Positions 10,900 to 22,865 of a stretch of DNA of 64,000 bases are shown here, one piece after another (positions within the stretch are counted from its first letter, which is position 1; each line of letters opens with the position of its first letter). The notes below the pieces were generated by a model, which worked only from the letters and a program-made list of their open reading frames with translations, was not told the DNA's origin and made no database searches. The stretch comes from Tomocerus qinae (taxonomy: Eukaryota > Arthropoda > Collembola > Entomobryomorpha > Tomoceridae): contig CM034546.1 in the NCBI GenBank assembly GCA_020055645.1, forward strand, positions 37,324,001-37,388,000, read 5' to 3'. Position numbers and translations under genes: made by a program.

Positions 10900-11765
10900 A
10901 ATTACAACATTGACTAATAAGTAAAGATACATTACTATATTCCTCAAACGTAGTTTTAAAAATACCAAATTACATTATAAAGCAACAACTCTACGTTGAT
11001 AGCCTTTACTTCATGAATTCTGAAATCAATGAATTTTTTCTAAATTGGGACCTTTATCTTAACAGAAAAATTGCATTAAACTCATCCACATGAAATAAAA
11101 ATGAATTGGACAACCAAATTTCAAGTCTTGATTCTAAATCAGCACACTATTTTTATATTTATGTTTCTTGCTACGCTATATCTTTTTGCTTCATTAACTT
11201 TTTTAATAGAAAAACTTCCAGCCAGTGTACAAAATACCATTTGTGGTTTTTAATGGTATTTAACGTTAAATACCACTACCTGAAAAGTAATGGTAAGTGG
11301 TATAAATGGTAAAAAATAGTTTTAAAATATTGATAAGTGTTCAACAATCGGAATTGGATTCACTAATAGCCGTTATTTGCCTATTGAGAAATTAATTGCA
11401 ATTAAATTAGCATCAAATTTAAATGGGCGATACCAAATACAATCTTTCTTCATTTTTGATAACTTTGATACAATCAAATAAATGTGATTAATTTAATTGA
11501 TTAAGGGGCTAATTGGAAATATTTCATAGAAAATAAAGTTTTAAAACTTATATTTTAGGAATTCTAGTGTATCTGTACTCAGCTGTCTAATCAATCACTA
11601 AAATTTACCATTTTTACCATTAAATGCATTTTTACCATTAAGTGCATTTTTACCACTGTGATGGTAAAAAAGGCTAAAAAGTGGTAAATTTTGTACACTG
11701 CTTCCAGCCTATATTAAAGCTACCTTTGTGATATGGTTGCTTAGTGAAGAAAGAAATGTGCAAAT
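10900..11765 (+). pseudogene. Type 1 ionotropic receptor, C-terminal pseudogene fragment
   Basis: This aligns with the last 110 or so residues of the intact receptor at 13,952-16,126. The pieces are SKDTLLY, LKIPNYIIKQQLYVD, YFMNSEINEFFLNWD, LDSKSAHYF and the M4 region ending FFNRK. It contains stops and frame breaks. Inside M4/tail it is split by the hAT-like insertion at 11,223-11,700, after which YIKATFVIWLL resumes at about 11,708-11,745. With the N-terminal fragment at 2,346-2,745 it may represent one gene copy whose middle was replaced or lost. Confidence 0.85.
11223..11700. mobile_element. hAT-like MITE with 8-bp target duplication
   Basis: This 478-bp element has terminal inverted repeats CAGTGTACAAAAT and its complement, flanked by a perfect 8-bp direct repeat CTTCCAGC (11,215-11,222 and 11,701-11,708). 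Eight-bp duplications and CA..TG ends are the hAT hallmark. The interior is rich in short TACCA/TGGTA motifs and has no transposase. Removing the element and one repeat rejoins receptor homology on both sides. Confidence 0.93.
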
Positions 11766-12571
11766 CTAGATTTAAATGGTACAATTTCCAACTAAGCCTT
11801 CAGAATATTAGTCGGCTTGGGCAAGCATGAATCAAGATTTTTCAGGGAAGCATCTACCCGATTTTCGAAAAACATTTTTAGCTCTTCCCGTCCTAGCTTG
11901 AAAATTCGTTTTGTACTTTGAGAACGAAACACTTGTGTAAGATACATTTCAATTCAGCTTTTCTAAACATACACGTGGAACAAGTATATTGTAACACTTT
12001 TCTTATGATCCTAATATTGGAATTCTGAATCAATTTATTCTTATACTGCAGACAATAAAACTTTTAGAAAGTTGCCTTAAAGTTTGAGAATAGATTTTCT
12101 TCTTGGAATATTCTACGAATTCGATTATTCATTGTAGTGTACCACACTTGCTTGATTGTGGTCTAATATTAAATGTGGACTAATTAAAGCAGAACCACTC
12201 TAAAGGCAAAATGGTTTTACAAACCCATTTATATATTTGCGTGCGTTTTAATACGAAAATAAAGATTTAAATGAAAGAAAACCATTCAAAAATCAATTGG
12301 AAGCACACATTTTGATGAAATTCTATTGCATCTGTGAAGTAATAGGAAATTAGGACTTAGCCTTTTAGAGGAATGAAAAAATAATGGACTCTGGCATAGT
12401 CATTCCGGTTCGTCTAAAATAATTTACATCAATTTTATGTAAACTACGTAAAATATACACTGAATAAAAGCGGTATGCAAGTTTTTAAAACTAGTTTTTC
12501 TTACTCTACCAGTCGTTATACATATTTGCCTTCTTTCAGCATAATAATGATTGTTTGGTTAAGGGACGATC

Positions 12572-12749
12572 AGGCACGTATCCAGAAATTTGGTTAAGGG
12601 AGGCACAACCAAAAATAATGTCAAAAGTACTAGGACATATACGCGCGAAAAGTTTTGGAATGTTTGACCTGCTTTGGAAAAAATCTTCGTTTTTTCTCAG
12701 ATGAAGGGGGCGCTACTTCCCTCCAGCCCCCCCTACTGGATACCTGCTT
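12572..12749. mobile_element. hAT-like MITE relic
   Basis: It starts CAGGCACGTATCCAG and ends CTGGATACCTGCTTG, near-complementary ends. The inside has a GCGCGAAAAG segment and a C-rich right end. No clean 8-bp target duplication remains. Confidence 0.6.
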
Positions 12750-13185
12750 GCCCACAACATACATACAAAGAAACAAACAAAATAAATAATACGTTAAATT
12801 TTGGTGTCAGTTTTATTATGTGGGATAATACTTGTCCGCAATGTTTTGTAATAAGTTTGTAATGCAGTTATTACATAAGTGTTTACAATGAGTTTGTTAT
12901 TATATTTAACTTAATCCACTATTTATCAGTAATGACTTGCGTCGGTGATTGATTTTTCCAGGCATGTACCTAGGAATTTGAGCAAGGGGGATGCACAAAA
13001 ATATTATTATACTGTTACTAATAGCGCTAGTTTGCGCGCATTGCGACTTTATTCGATTATTTACCTTTTTTGACAAAAAATTATCTTTCTGAGAATTACG
13101 TCTAGTACTATCACTCTGCAATGCAATGAGACACTAAAACCAATATATAACTAACATACATCTATACATATAATAACCAAGCACG

Positions 13186-13363
13186 TATTTAGTAGGGGGC
13201 GGGGGGGGCGCAGCGTCCCCTAAATCTGAGAAAAAGAGAATTTTTTTTATCAAAAATGGCTTAAAATTGCAAAATTTTCTTGCGCTTCGCGCGAATAAGT
13301 CTTATTTTTGGTATAATTTTTGCTTCCGCCCCCCCTTGAACAAATTTCTAGATACGTGCCTGC
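13186..13363. mobile_element. hAT-like MITE relic
   Basis: The ends CAAGCACGTATTTAG and CTAGATACGTGCCTG are imperfect inverted repeats. The interior has a G-run, a TTGCGCTTCGCGCGAA palindrome and a C-run. Flanks ATAATAAC and CATATAAC are only partly alike. It belongs with the copies at 4.9, 12.6, 38.2 and 43.7 kb. A further partial copy begins near 12,960. Confidence 0.6.
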
Positions 13364-13951
13364 ATATAACTATAACCAATGTTTCTTAGAACTTATTTAT
13401 GGGATTTACTTAAAATCAATCTTAAAGAGATGTAGATGTTCATTCAATTATTTGATATAAATAATAAAAAATTATGTCGGTTTAAGGCTTTACCGTGGAT
13501 GTGCACAACATTAATAACACAATCCTACTTGCATGGGGAATGAAATGTCATATATTTTAAAATATGAAACATTTATTTTCTAAGGGGTTTTGATGGCCCC
13601 TTTTCTAAAAACGTCCCTGCGTTTTTTCCAAGTTGAAGAGTTTCTTAAGTGGGAGAAATGGATGCGAATTTGATAAACTTGACTCGTACTTTGCATGATG
13701 TATGAAACAATAAAAGAAATTGGGCCTCCAGAATTTTGTATCCTATTATTTGTGGAACAGAATTTTGAAATATGTTACCCAAATTGGGATTATCAATATT
13801 TTGTGCTTTCCTATCCCTTTCCTTAGGTTACACTAGATTGTGTTAATTTTTACTACGGAGAGGAAAGGCCATTTTAATAAATACGCCCTATTCTACAGTT
13901 TACTGACTGGGTTTTTTCAATTCAACATCAAGCACTTCCAACTCAAATCAC

Positions 13952-16126
13952 TCATATCTTTTCGTTACTAAGCAACCATATCACGGATGTAGCTTTGATA
14001 TAGGCTGAAAGTTTTTCTATTAAAAAAGTTAAGAAAGCAATAAGATATACCGAAGCGATAAAAGCAGAAATATGGAAATAGTGTGCTGATTTAGAATCAA
14101 GATGTGATGTTCTATAGTCTACTTGATTTTTATTTGATGTGGATGAATTTAAAACAACTTTATTGTTGAAGAAAAGGTCCCAATGTAGAAACAATTCATT
14201 GATTCCAGAATTCATGAAGTAAAGCATATCAACGTAGAGTTGTTGTTTAATAATATAATTGGGTATTTTTAAAATTACGTTCGACGTGTATAGTAATGTA
14301 TCTTTACTGATAATAAATCTTCTGTCATTGAAATATTTTAGATGGATATTCAATTGACTCTCATGGCCAATGTAAGCTCTTTTCACAGAACAGTCACTCA
14401 AAAAGGATTTTACGTGCTGTAAGAAGAATTCTAAGGTGGTACCGCAACGTTGGTGTTGAGCACCAAATATAATACTGGGAGCTAAGAATTGTAATTCAGT
14501 TCGAATAGACGATCCTTTTGAAGTTAATTCAAACCATACCCATTCAGTTATGTCTTTTCTTAAAATATTTTTATCCGTAAATATTCTTTTACTTTTATTG
14601 AAACTGTCATAATGGGATTGTCTACCACGATAAGTATCTATATAGAAACACGTTTGTCTATCAAATGGTCCGCATGAATCCTGTCCGCCATACTCTTCCC
14701 AATCAGAGCCACAAGGATGATAAGACAGGTAAGTCCACGGACTATTGATGGCATGGTCATCAGTCATTATAAATATCACTTCTTGGTGTCCAATAAGAGT
14801 GAAGTTGCCAAGATCTTTGAAAAACTCAATTGAATGTTTAAGTGGAGGTGGGACTGTCATCTGGCTGAACATTATTCCTTTGTATCCATTACTGAAAACC
14901 ATTCCACAGAGTATCCAAATCCCAAAAGTCAAAGCCAGTTTTCTCCTATCCATTTTTCTTCCAATTTTAGCAGATTGTTCAATGAGAGGGGCAAAGAAAC
15001 ATATCAAACTGTAGTAAACGGTTTCTGCAATATTTCTGTGAACGTTTACCTGTAAGTACAAAGCGAAGAACAATGGAAGTAAAATCATTGACAACATAAG
15101 AAGGATCCATGAATATGCATCGTATGGAGAGAGGTATAATTTCCAAATAGCATCTTTATCTGCACCAGCACAGGTCACGAATTTTAAATTATCAGTTTTG
15201 TATGCTATGTGAAATGTAGATAAACTGATATCATTCCTACGACCTCCTCGAATTTCTCCTCGCACATTTCCAGGTGAACCATGTTTAATATTCACTGGTG
15301 TAATTACATGGTAAGACCTCCATATAAAGGTATAGAGTACATGTTGATGATCCAGACTTTGGGTACTCAGCGGCTGAAAAGGATTCATCCAGCTTGTACC
15401 AATTATCGATTGATTAAGTTTTGATAATTTTTGCAAGTTTGTTAGAGCAAATATAAATCTCGAATCGTAAAATGTTTTCACATAGCTACGAAATTGTAGC
15501 ACAGTGTGTCTTCTCATTTCAGAATTGGCTGGGATTTGTAACATATCTGTTACATTTTCAAGAAGGTTGGAAGAACCATAACTATATCCAAAGAGAACGC
15601 AAGGGCAATGAATACAAACAGTTTGCGTATTTGTTATTACGAAAGGTAAGAATTCCTTTCGGGGCTCTTCTTGTTTGTCAGTTGTCAAAATTAAAGAAAA
15701 TCCATTGGGAATTGCAACAGATGAAATAAAAGAAGGGGAAATGTAGATATGATAACCCAAGGATTCGTAGCAAAATTCGGGTTTGTAATTTTTATTATTA
15801 CAGCGGGTGTAAATATTCTTAAATGATTGTGGGTCAAAATCAAAATGTAACGTTACTCTTAAATATGGAAATACCCATTTTCTGTGAACTGATAGGCGTT
15901 CTAGCTTTTTGAAGTGCAAAATCGTAACCGGGATTTGTAAACTCCCATCTATTGCGGGGAATTTATTATCACAGATGAAAACGACAGTGCAATCTAAAAA
16001 TTCGTTGATTATTAACTCCAAATCATCTATTTTGGTTTGTGAATAGGAGAGAGCTGAAGAATTTACTTTTGTGAGTTGAAAAAGTAAAAACAGTGCCAAT
16101 AGATTTGATTTGATTATTAGTAACAT
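13952..16126 (-). CDS. Divergent ionotropic receptor, type 1, intact
   Basis: A single 724-residue frame with no intron. Residues 1-24 are a signal peptide (cleavage near VNSSA). A long, Cys-containing extracellular N-terminal and S1 region follows. M1 is at about 337-358 (AYSWILLMLSMILLPLFFAL). The re-entrant pore segment is about 364-384 (ETVYYSLICFFAPLIEQS). M3 is about 397-423 (FGIWILCGMVFSNGYKGIMF). The S2 lobe follows, and M4 is near 680-705 before a short tail. This order is that of iGluR/IR channels, and the length fits divergent insect IRs. The ligand is unknown and a chemosensory role is inferred. The first ATG is used because the signal peptide starts there and the copy at 2,346 begins at the same codon. 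The next receptor lies 1.1 kb upstream on the same strand. Confidence 0.88.
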   Translation of the reverse strand: MLLIIKSNLLALFLLFQLTKVNSSALSYSQTKIDDLELIINEFLDCTVVFICDNKFPAIDGSLQIPVTILHFKKLERLSVHRKWVFPYLRVTLHFDFDPQSFKNIYTRCNNKNYKPEFCYESLGYHIYISPSFISSVAIPNGFSLILTTDKQEEPRKEFLPFVITNTQTVCIHCPCVLFGYSYGSSNLLENVTDMLQIPANSEMRRHTVLQFRSYVKTFYDSRFIFALTNLQKLSKLNQSIIGTSWMNPFQPLSTQSLDHQHVLYTFIWRSYHVITPVNIKHGSPGNVRGEIRGGRRNDISLSTFHIAYKTDNLKFVTCAGADKDAIWKLYLSPYDAYSWILLMLSMILLPLFFALYLQVNVHRNIAETVYYSLICFFAPLIEQSAKIGRKMDRRKLALTFGIWILCGMVFSNGYKGIMFSQMTVPPPLKHSIEFFKDLGNFTLIGHQEVIFIMTDDHAINSPWTYLSYHPCGSDWEEYGGQDSCGPFDRQTCFYIDTYRGRQSHYDSFNKSKRIFTDKNILRKDITEWVWFELTSKGSSIRTELQFLAPSIIFGAQHQRCGTTLEFFLQHVKSFLSDCSVKRAYIGHESQLNIHLKYFNDRRFIISKDTLLYTSNVILKIPNYIIKQQLYVDMLYFMNSGINELFLHWDLFFNNKVVLNSSTSNKNQVDYRTSHLDSKSAHYFHISAFIASVYLIAFLTFLIEKLSAYIKATSVIWLLSNEKI

Positions 16127-17231
16127 TGCAAAGAGTTTCCTGGTCTAAATATGTTTAGACTGATAATATACTCTGAAGTATCCTGTACTAAATACAAAGT
16201 ATGATAATCTGAAGGTTTCATAGTAAAAAATAAGTTTCCCGTTCGACGAAGTAGTATATAGTTTAAGAAATTATGTACAATTTTAGAAGAAATACAATGG
16301 TATCATATATCCAATGATTAGCTGCATGGAGACTTTGGAGACAGTCGTATGTCTGCAACCATTTGCATTTTGCAGGAAAATACCAGGTAAATTATTACAG
16401 GTGCATAAGTTGTATAGAACACTACATAATGCATGGCCACACGCCACATTGAATAGTAATTTAAAAACCTTGAAACTCTTGGGAAACATTATATAACAAC
16501 AAAGCTCTAAATTATGCCTATTGAAAAATTCATTTTTACAGCAGAAATTAAAGCCAATTAATATAATTTAATAAATTATAATTTAGTCAATGTAATTACA
16601 TAATTGCATACTATTACCTCATATTAATGGGCAGGAAAAGTTTCAGATTATTTTAATTTATACCGAAACACTCACACTTCTTTCCATATGCCTTCAAAAA
16701 TTCCACTTATAAATACTAGCAAACTTTTTCAATGATCTAATATTACCCAAAATACTTTGAATGCAAAGTAATATAAATAGATCGCGTAGTTAAATAGTAT
16801 ACACAGAAAGTATAATATTTATCAAGGTTACCGGTTAAAATTTTCCTTTCAAATAGAATTGAAGGTTTCTCAATCGCTTCCAATTAACAACAAAGTATTC
16901 TCACATTCCGCGAATCCTATCTTAGTCCTGTGACGTCGATAGGATTCGAGAGAAAGTAGAAAGATTCCTCGTATAGTAGCTCATTAATCTAATCTTTTCC
17001 TGGACTTAAAACTAGAATGGCTCCTCCTTATCGACGTAGATACTTTATAAATTCTTCATAAATTAAAAATATTTTTGCGTTGAACTGTGAGGTCATTTTC
17101 AAAAGATGATTAAATAATTCATGAAGGTACAAAATTATTATTACTGCATTATTATATCTTTAGTAAGACTTTAATGTCACATTTTTAATTGTACAAATAT
17201 ACTCTCCACTAAATAATCTAGATTCAGAATT
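16127..17231. other. Intergenic between two minus-strand receptors
   Basis: AT-rich with no gene supported. The part next to 16,127 is the upstream flank shared with 1,720-2,345. A TGACGTCG sequence at about 16,931 is CRE-like but isolated. Confidence 0.4.
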
Positions 17232-19065
17232 TTACAAATAAGTAACAATAATATTATTTCGATTTTGGGATTTAAATATAAAAATTTCTACTAAAAACAT
17301 AAGCAAGCTTGCTAAATATCCATAAGCTGCCATCAAAAATACTACTTTCATTGAAGAATGCAGAGAAAGTCCTTTCTGTCGATTTGGATCGGATTTCCTA
17401 GGAAATATTTTAGACATGTGACCATTAATAAAGCGTTCTGTGTACCAAAAATCAATGATTCCAGCCATTTTTAATTTATCGAGCGTCCTTTTGACACTTT
17501 TAGCCAAACTAAGGCTGATTTCCCACCAGATAGGATCGTTACCCCAATCAGTTTTGACAACACTGCAACTGACATTTAGATCTTGCTGTGACATCTTGAT
17601 GTAGGCGGTATAGCTATGATACAATTTGTCAGGAATAACAACAATTCCCTTCCTTTTAGCAAGTTGTTGAAAAATTCTGGGAGATTTGGAAATGAACGCA
17701 AGTTCATCTCCCGGAAATATAATCAACATATCAGCAGAAATATTTATTTTGTGGAATTTCGCTTTATATTGCAGATAATTAATTCCCTTAATCTCTTCGC
17801 CAAGTTTAGAGCCGAAAATTTTGTACCCAGCATCAAAAATGTCTCTAGGAGTTAGAAATGTTATTAGCCGTTGAGGCACAAAAATATTGGTAGTTATAAC
17901 AGACTGATAAACATTACTGAGAAGGCTTATCATTGCAAAAACAAGAGCAATCCATTTGCAAGACCATTTCTTTTGACAGCTCTGAGATATAAAAACGAAA
18001 ATAATATCCAAGCCAAAACTAATATTTTGAAAAATGAAAGAAACAAAAATAACAATTAATAATATTCCTAACCAAACTTCGAACTCGAAAGGATCAATAA
18101 AGAAATTCATGCCTGGTATCCCAAAATTATTTTTGAACACGCAATATAATAACTGATACTTCAATGACATTTGGATAAAGTTCTCTTTGTAATAGGAAGG
18201 AAGACTTTGGCCTGAGAATTTGCAGTGCGTGCACAATGCTAGAGAAATGTTGCTTTTTTCGGTTTTCGGAACGATTCCCTTTTCCCATGTCAAATTGTGA
18301 AATTTTGCTAGGATTTCTAAGCTTATTGCATCTTGTTCGCAGTAATTTACGTTTTTGAAATATGCTCTTGTTTCACAATCTTGAAATGGTTTGTAAATAA
18401 AGAAATTTGTTTCAAATATTGCCAATTTTTGTATGCCATTCCGAAATTTGTTGCTGCACACATTTTTTAATTTCATCGTTGTTTTAATATCCGATAGAAA
18501 AGTACTATCTTGAGAATAATAATTAGGACAAACCACATATAAAGATGAGTTTTGTGATTTAATGCTATAATATCCAAACAAAATGCCATTTTCTGATTCA
18601 AATAACTTTAGTAAATTCTGGTTCAACGGTAGCGTTTCAAAAACAACAAAAGTGACAATTATATCCTTTGATACTTTCTTCTTCTTGAAACTGAATCGTA
18701 AAATTGTCTGTTGAATGGCTTCCATTTGAGTTTCAAATATTAAAAATGTATCATGAGTTGATTGGCAATACTTGGGATAAATGTTAAATTTCATAGCAGT
18801 AATTGCACTGGGATCAATATCTGAGAGCACTTTTCACCGGAAGGTAATCATATTTTAAGTTGTATATAAACGTTTTTGCTAAATCAGAATTATTATTAGA
18901 ATCGGTAGAGAAAATATTTAAAAAACAATTGGTAGTTTTATAATTAATTGAAATTGTATTGTGTCTCACAGATTCATTGACATTTGTGGTAGCAAGTGTC
19001 TCTGCATCGATAAAGGCAAATGCAAAAATATAAATTTTAAAGTTGAACACTTTTTTGGTTTTCAT
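17232..19065 (-). CDS. Divergent ionotropic receptor, type 2, one frame break
   Basis: Two overlapping frames form one receptor. The upstream frame starts at 19,065 with a signal-peptide-like N-terminus (MKTKKVFNFKIYIFAFAF), and the downstream one runs from 18,830 to 17,232. They join if the AAAA run (plus-strand TTTT at 18,831-18,834) loses one base, giving about 609 residues. M1 lies at FEFEVWLGILLIVIFVSF, M3 at WIALVFAMISLLSNVYQSV ending ITTNIFVP, and M4 at MKVVFLMAAYGYLASLLMF near the C-terminus. The S2 region has WGNDPIWWEISLSLAKSV and the distinctive FINGHMSKIFPRKSDPN. Either a young pseudogene, an allele or a sequence error is possible; an intron is unlikely. Parts recur as decayed copies at 37.3, 42.7, 47.9-48.6 and 50.9-51.3 kb. 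Confidence 0.8.
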
Positions 19066-20680
19066 TTTTTTACATGTTTTTGCAAACTTTTGTATCGATG
19101 ATTTTAATTTATGCTTTGTAGTTATTAAAAATCACATTTTGAACCATATTATTCTCCACGTGTGTTTCTCTTGCTTAAGTATACCTTGAGTAGTAGCGAA
19201 GACTTGAGTTTAAATGTAATTTTGAATTTTATATGAATATCTGCCACATAAATAATTTCAGGTTTTTATTTCGGATTGCAGGGCAGGAAAGTATTGCGTG
19301 AGCACTAATATAATTACCTACCACTGTATAGTTACAACTATAATTACATGGACAGTAAAACTTTGAAACACTGGTTTATATTATCTAACTTTTGGAATCC
19401 CGAACTTTATTCTATTTTTCTTGCAATGCAGACAATAAAACTATTTTTTAGAAAGTTGCCTTAAAACTTTATTTTTAATGACTACTTTTGATTTTAGTTT
19501 TTGAATATTCGATTAACTCTATTGTTCATTGTATTCCATTATACTCCCTGCTGGATTATTTTCCATATAGTTAAGTTGAATTAAACTAGAATTGTTTATT
19601 TACAAACAAGATAACCTATTTGGGTGTGTTATTTCACATTAAAATAAACATGCAGATTCTTAAGTATAAGAAACTTCAAAAATAAAGAAGAGATGGGGAC
19701 AATTGAATAAAATTCTATTGAAGTTGGAAATTTTTTCTTCTTGAAGAAAGACATAAATGACTGAAAACCCAATAATTCTTAAGCTTAACTGTTAATACAA
19801 TTGTGTGTGTAAACTTTGTCAAATATCTTTGGATAAAACTAGTTTTTCTTACTGTAACAGTTGTTCATAAATGCCTCTTTACAATATTATTTATTATTGC
19901 TGTTTGTTTAAACACACTTTTGTATCATGCTGGAGTTGCAATTCGTTTGAAGCGGATTGTAATAGCTTGTTACTTGGAATTTATTGGCAATGAAATATTT
20001 GAATGGTAAAAGGACAGGGACATAAACACAAAAATTTAGGTAAACATTGATTCAGTATACATATGAAGTTATCACTAGATTTAGAATGATTATACATTAT
20101 ACGATGTTCCATATTTTTATCTTCAGAAGTTTAGACACCCTATTAGTAACTGTCAACTGTCGACAAAAAATATAGGCTCTAATTGAACAGTCAACAATCC
20201 ACAAAACTCTAACAAGTGTATACTAACTTGTGAATGACATAACATTGTGCAGTATGCTATTTAAAATCAAACATCATTATCCTTTTTTTTGAGTATTTAT
20301 CCACCCATCTGTACCGATGTATACGATTGTAAATATTCAACATTCGAACAATACAAAAAATGAGTTCAACCATTTACTGATATAATTACATTATATTAGT
20401 AATATACCATAATATATGCTAAATGTTGCATTCTTTCCTTGGCGGGTGGATTGTTTTGGAGTGTACATGATTCAACACTATTTGCCTGTACCTACCTATA
20501 ACTTTATATCGAAAATGGCTAATAAATAAATAAAGTGCATAATTTTTTTTCGGCATGCTAAGTGAAGGGCGTTTTATAAAATATGTTTGAATTAATTTGC
20601 TAATTGGACACTCTAGTTGACTCATTCAAGCATCATAGGACTAGTACTAGTAGACAATAGTAATTATAGTAACTTAAGAC
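19066..20680. repeat. Type 2 receptor upstream flank, duplicated near 53 kb
   Basis: No gene. Segments match 52,800-54,260 (for example the ATTCTCCACGTG/CTTCTTTTGC region, GAAAGTTGCCTTAAA, and the CAACTGTTCATAA-like stretch), and about 20,140-20,280 also recurs in reverse near 58,380-58,500. This shows that the flank moved together with receptor copies. Confidence 0.55.
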
Positions 20681-20682
20681 AA

Positions 20683-21990
20683 TGAAGGTTGGCTAACCCA
20701 AAAAAGCGGAACGGCAGAGCCTGTCCATTCTGGCCAAAATGTATGTCTCATTCGATCGCAAGAAAGCGGTACGATTGTTGTTTGAGTAATTCCTCTCGAA
20801 GTTCAGATACCGAAGTATTCCATAATATTTGAGCCAAAAGAACTAAAGCTCGGCAGTCAGTTGTCAGTTTCATTCCATTTTGCACCTAAAAAATAACCAT
20901 TCTCTCCGAGCTCGCGTTCTGCATTGTCACTGCTTGAAATAGCATCCAGATTTAAAACGACTAAGTAGTTCATGATTATTACCCAATTTGACCCTTATTA
21001 CAAGATATTTCTCAACCTCCTCACATAATTCACAAACTTAGGTATCTATTTCCTTCTTCCAGAGATTTGCAACTGCGACCTATAATCAACGCATATATAA
21101 CTGAGACTCCAAGACTTCCAGTTTGAATATTTTTTGAAAATTGACAATCAAAACGCGTGTTAAATTTTCGTATCATTAGCACTACGTTCCGACGAGTCTC
21201 ACTTTTAAATGCGTCTGTAATATATAAAAACCATTTTTAAAATTTATTATTATATAATAATTTCCAAAATTCAACAATTAATAAACATCCATTAAAACCC
21301 GAAACCATCTGCAGGATTACCCAATGACAAAATGGCGAAAATCTCATCATCGTCCTCAATTAACTGCTTAACTGCTTGAGCATATTATTCAATTTGGTAT
21401 TTTAATTTTCTTTCATCAAATACCAGGTTAACCATTTTCTACAACATAACGTAATAATCTTCATAATCTTGGCCACCCAGAAAATATACTCTGACAACGC
21501 CCATTGAAATGATAGGTTTGTTGCAAAAAGGGCATGTCAAGGGTAACCTGTAATAGTATTTCAAAAAGGAATTAAATATTATGATATGATTATGATTTTT
21601 TGCCAACAGATAATTCCTAATTCTATCTCTGGTGTATTATACTGGGGTGTAAATTGTATTCATTTCAAACGACTTCAAAATAACCTTCGCATTAAATATA
21701 AATATCTTTTTAATGTAATACAGCTGAGATGACAGAATAGGAGTAACGCAATTCCCTACTACTAGCCTTACTAGCTTACTTTTCTGAACTCTTAATATAC
21801 CGCTGTAGGCGTTATGAGTATGATTCATACACATTTAATCATTTGTAAAGTTTGACAATTATGTGAAATAAAAACAGCGACTACCATATTAAAATGTGCA
21901 TGCTTACAAAATAAAATGACTTTTAGTATCCAGCAGCCATGTAGACAAACAGAAGTGGTTGAAAACATAGAGTGAAATATGACACCATTT
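20683..21990 (-). pseudogene. RING/FAXC-like pseudogene 1
   Basis: Reading the minus strand, pieces of all four exons of the gene at 55,640-57,657 are found in order. An exon 1 tail is at about 21,920-21,985 (FSTTSVCLHGCWI in a shifted frame). Exon 2 with the CPFCN RING end is at about 21,300-21,546. Exon 3 is at about 20,965-21,085. The exon 4 end (LLAQILWNTS, FWPEW, PLFWVSQPS) is at about 20,683-20,875. The first RING cysteines, the exon 1 donor and most of exon 4 are deleted. Its exon 2 keeps CAAGATTATGAAG where the 55-kb gene carries a 4-bp insertion. Confidence 0.8.
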
Positions 21991-22598
21991 AAAAACATTT
22001 CTTAAACTGATTCGATAATGTACATTATATGATAATATATGATAGAATGGAAACACAATATTGGACTTGGCAGGACACATAGTGGTCGAAATTTTGCACG
22101 TCTCCTTCATAATTTACAATTTTATTGTATATTCTATTATTACTGCTCATAGTAATCTTAAATATTATAACATCCATAATGTTTTGGATCTTATATTTCC
22201 ATTTTTGATTTTTTCGATTTCTGAGGTTCACAGTAATTTCTTTACCAATGTAATTAAAACAGAGGAAGACGGAGATATTGGGTGACGCTTGCATGCAATA
22301 ACTCCGATACCAACATCCAAATTATTCAAACGAGACAGCTTAAGACAGGAATCGATAATCATTATTTGTTTTATTTCTATACGTATCTCTGCTTGCACTA
22401 CCTTTATTGGTTTATTCGACTACTTCCCAGAAGACTCAGAACAAGCGCAAGGTGAGACTATACATTACTCGATGCTAGTTAAGTCTAAATATATAAGAAT
22501 TATTTTGTAGCAAACTGTTTTGCAAACTACTATGTTGTTTAAAAGAGCTTTCACATGCAAAGGAAATGTTTTGACGTTACTATGGGCCAGCGCCCCTC

Positions 22599-22692
22599 TG
22601 ACGTCAATTGTGTTGAATGTGATATGATATAAATGGAATGGCAGAATTAACATTTATGTTTTGTTATACATTACTGTTCAGTACGTCGATCA
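22599..22692 (+). promoter_or_regulatory. Type 3 receptor promoter module (unit A)
   Basis: CRE-like TGACGTCA at 22,599-22,606, TATACA at 22,665-22,670 and an initiator TCAGTT whose A is 22,692, 27 bp after the TATA start. It sits in front of a dead receptor start (22,748), so the module has outlived its gene. Confidence 0.6.
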
Positions 22693-22747
22693 GTTTGAAA
22701 AACATTAAACGATAAGATACTTGTGCAAAAATATTTTTCATTACAAC

Positions 22748-22865
22748 ATGAATTTGAAAACGTGTTTATAATTTATTATTATTACGTTGTATTAACATTT
22801 TTGGAAACGTAAATTTGCTTTCAAATATTGTTTGTGGCTTTACATATTTTATACATCTCCAAATA
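22748..22865 (+). pseudogene. Type 3 receptor signal-peptide stub (unit A)
   Basis: The ATG and about 110 bp resemble the start of the type 3 receptors, but codon 8 is a stop (TTA TAA). After this stub the sequence changes to a block of about 270 bp, containing GGGATAAAAATCATTTAAA, that is also found in the units before C, E, F and H. Confidence 0.65.

Larger units (their letters stand above)
11766..13951. other. Intergenic with receptor-flank duplication and repeats
   Basis: No gene is supported. About 11,990-12,530 resembles 19,390-19,990 and 53,080-53,990 (GAAAGTTGCCTTAAA, then GGAATATTC). This is a flank duplicated with the receptor genes. Confidence 0.5.
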
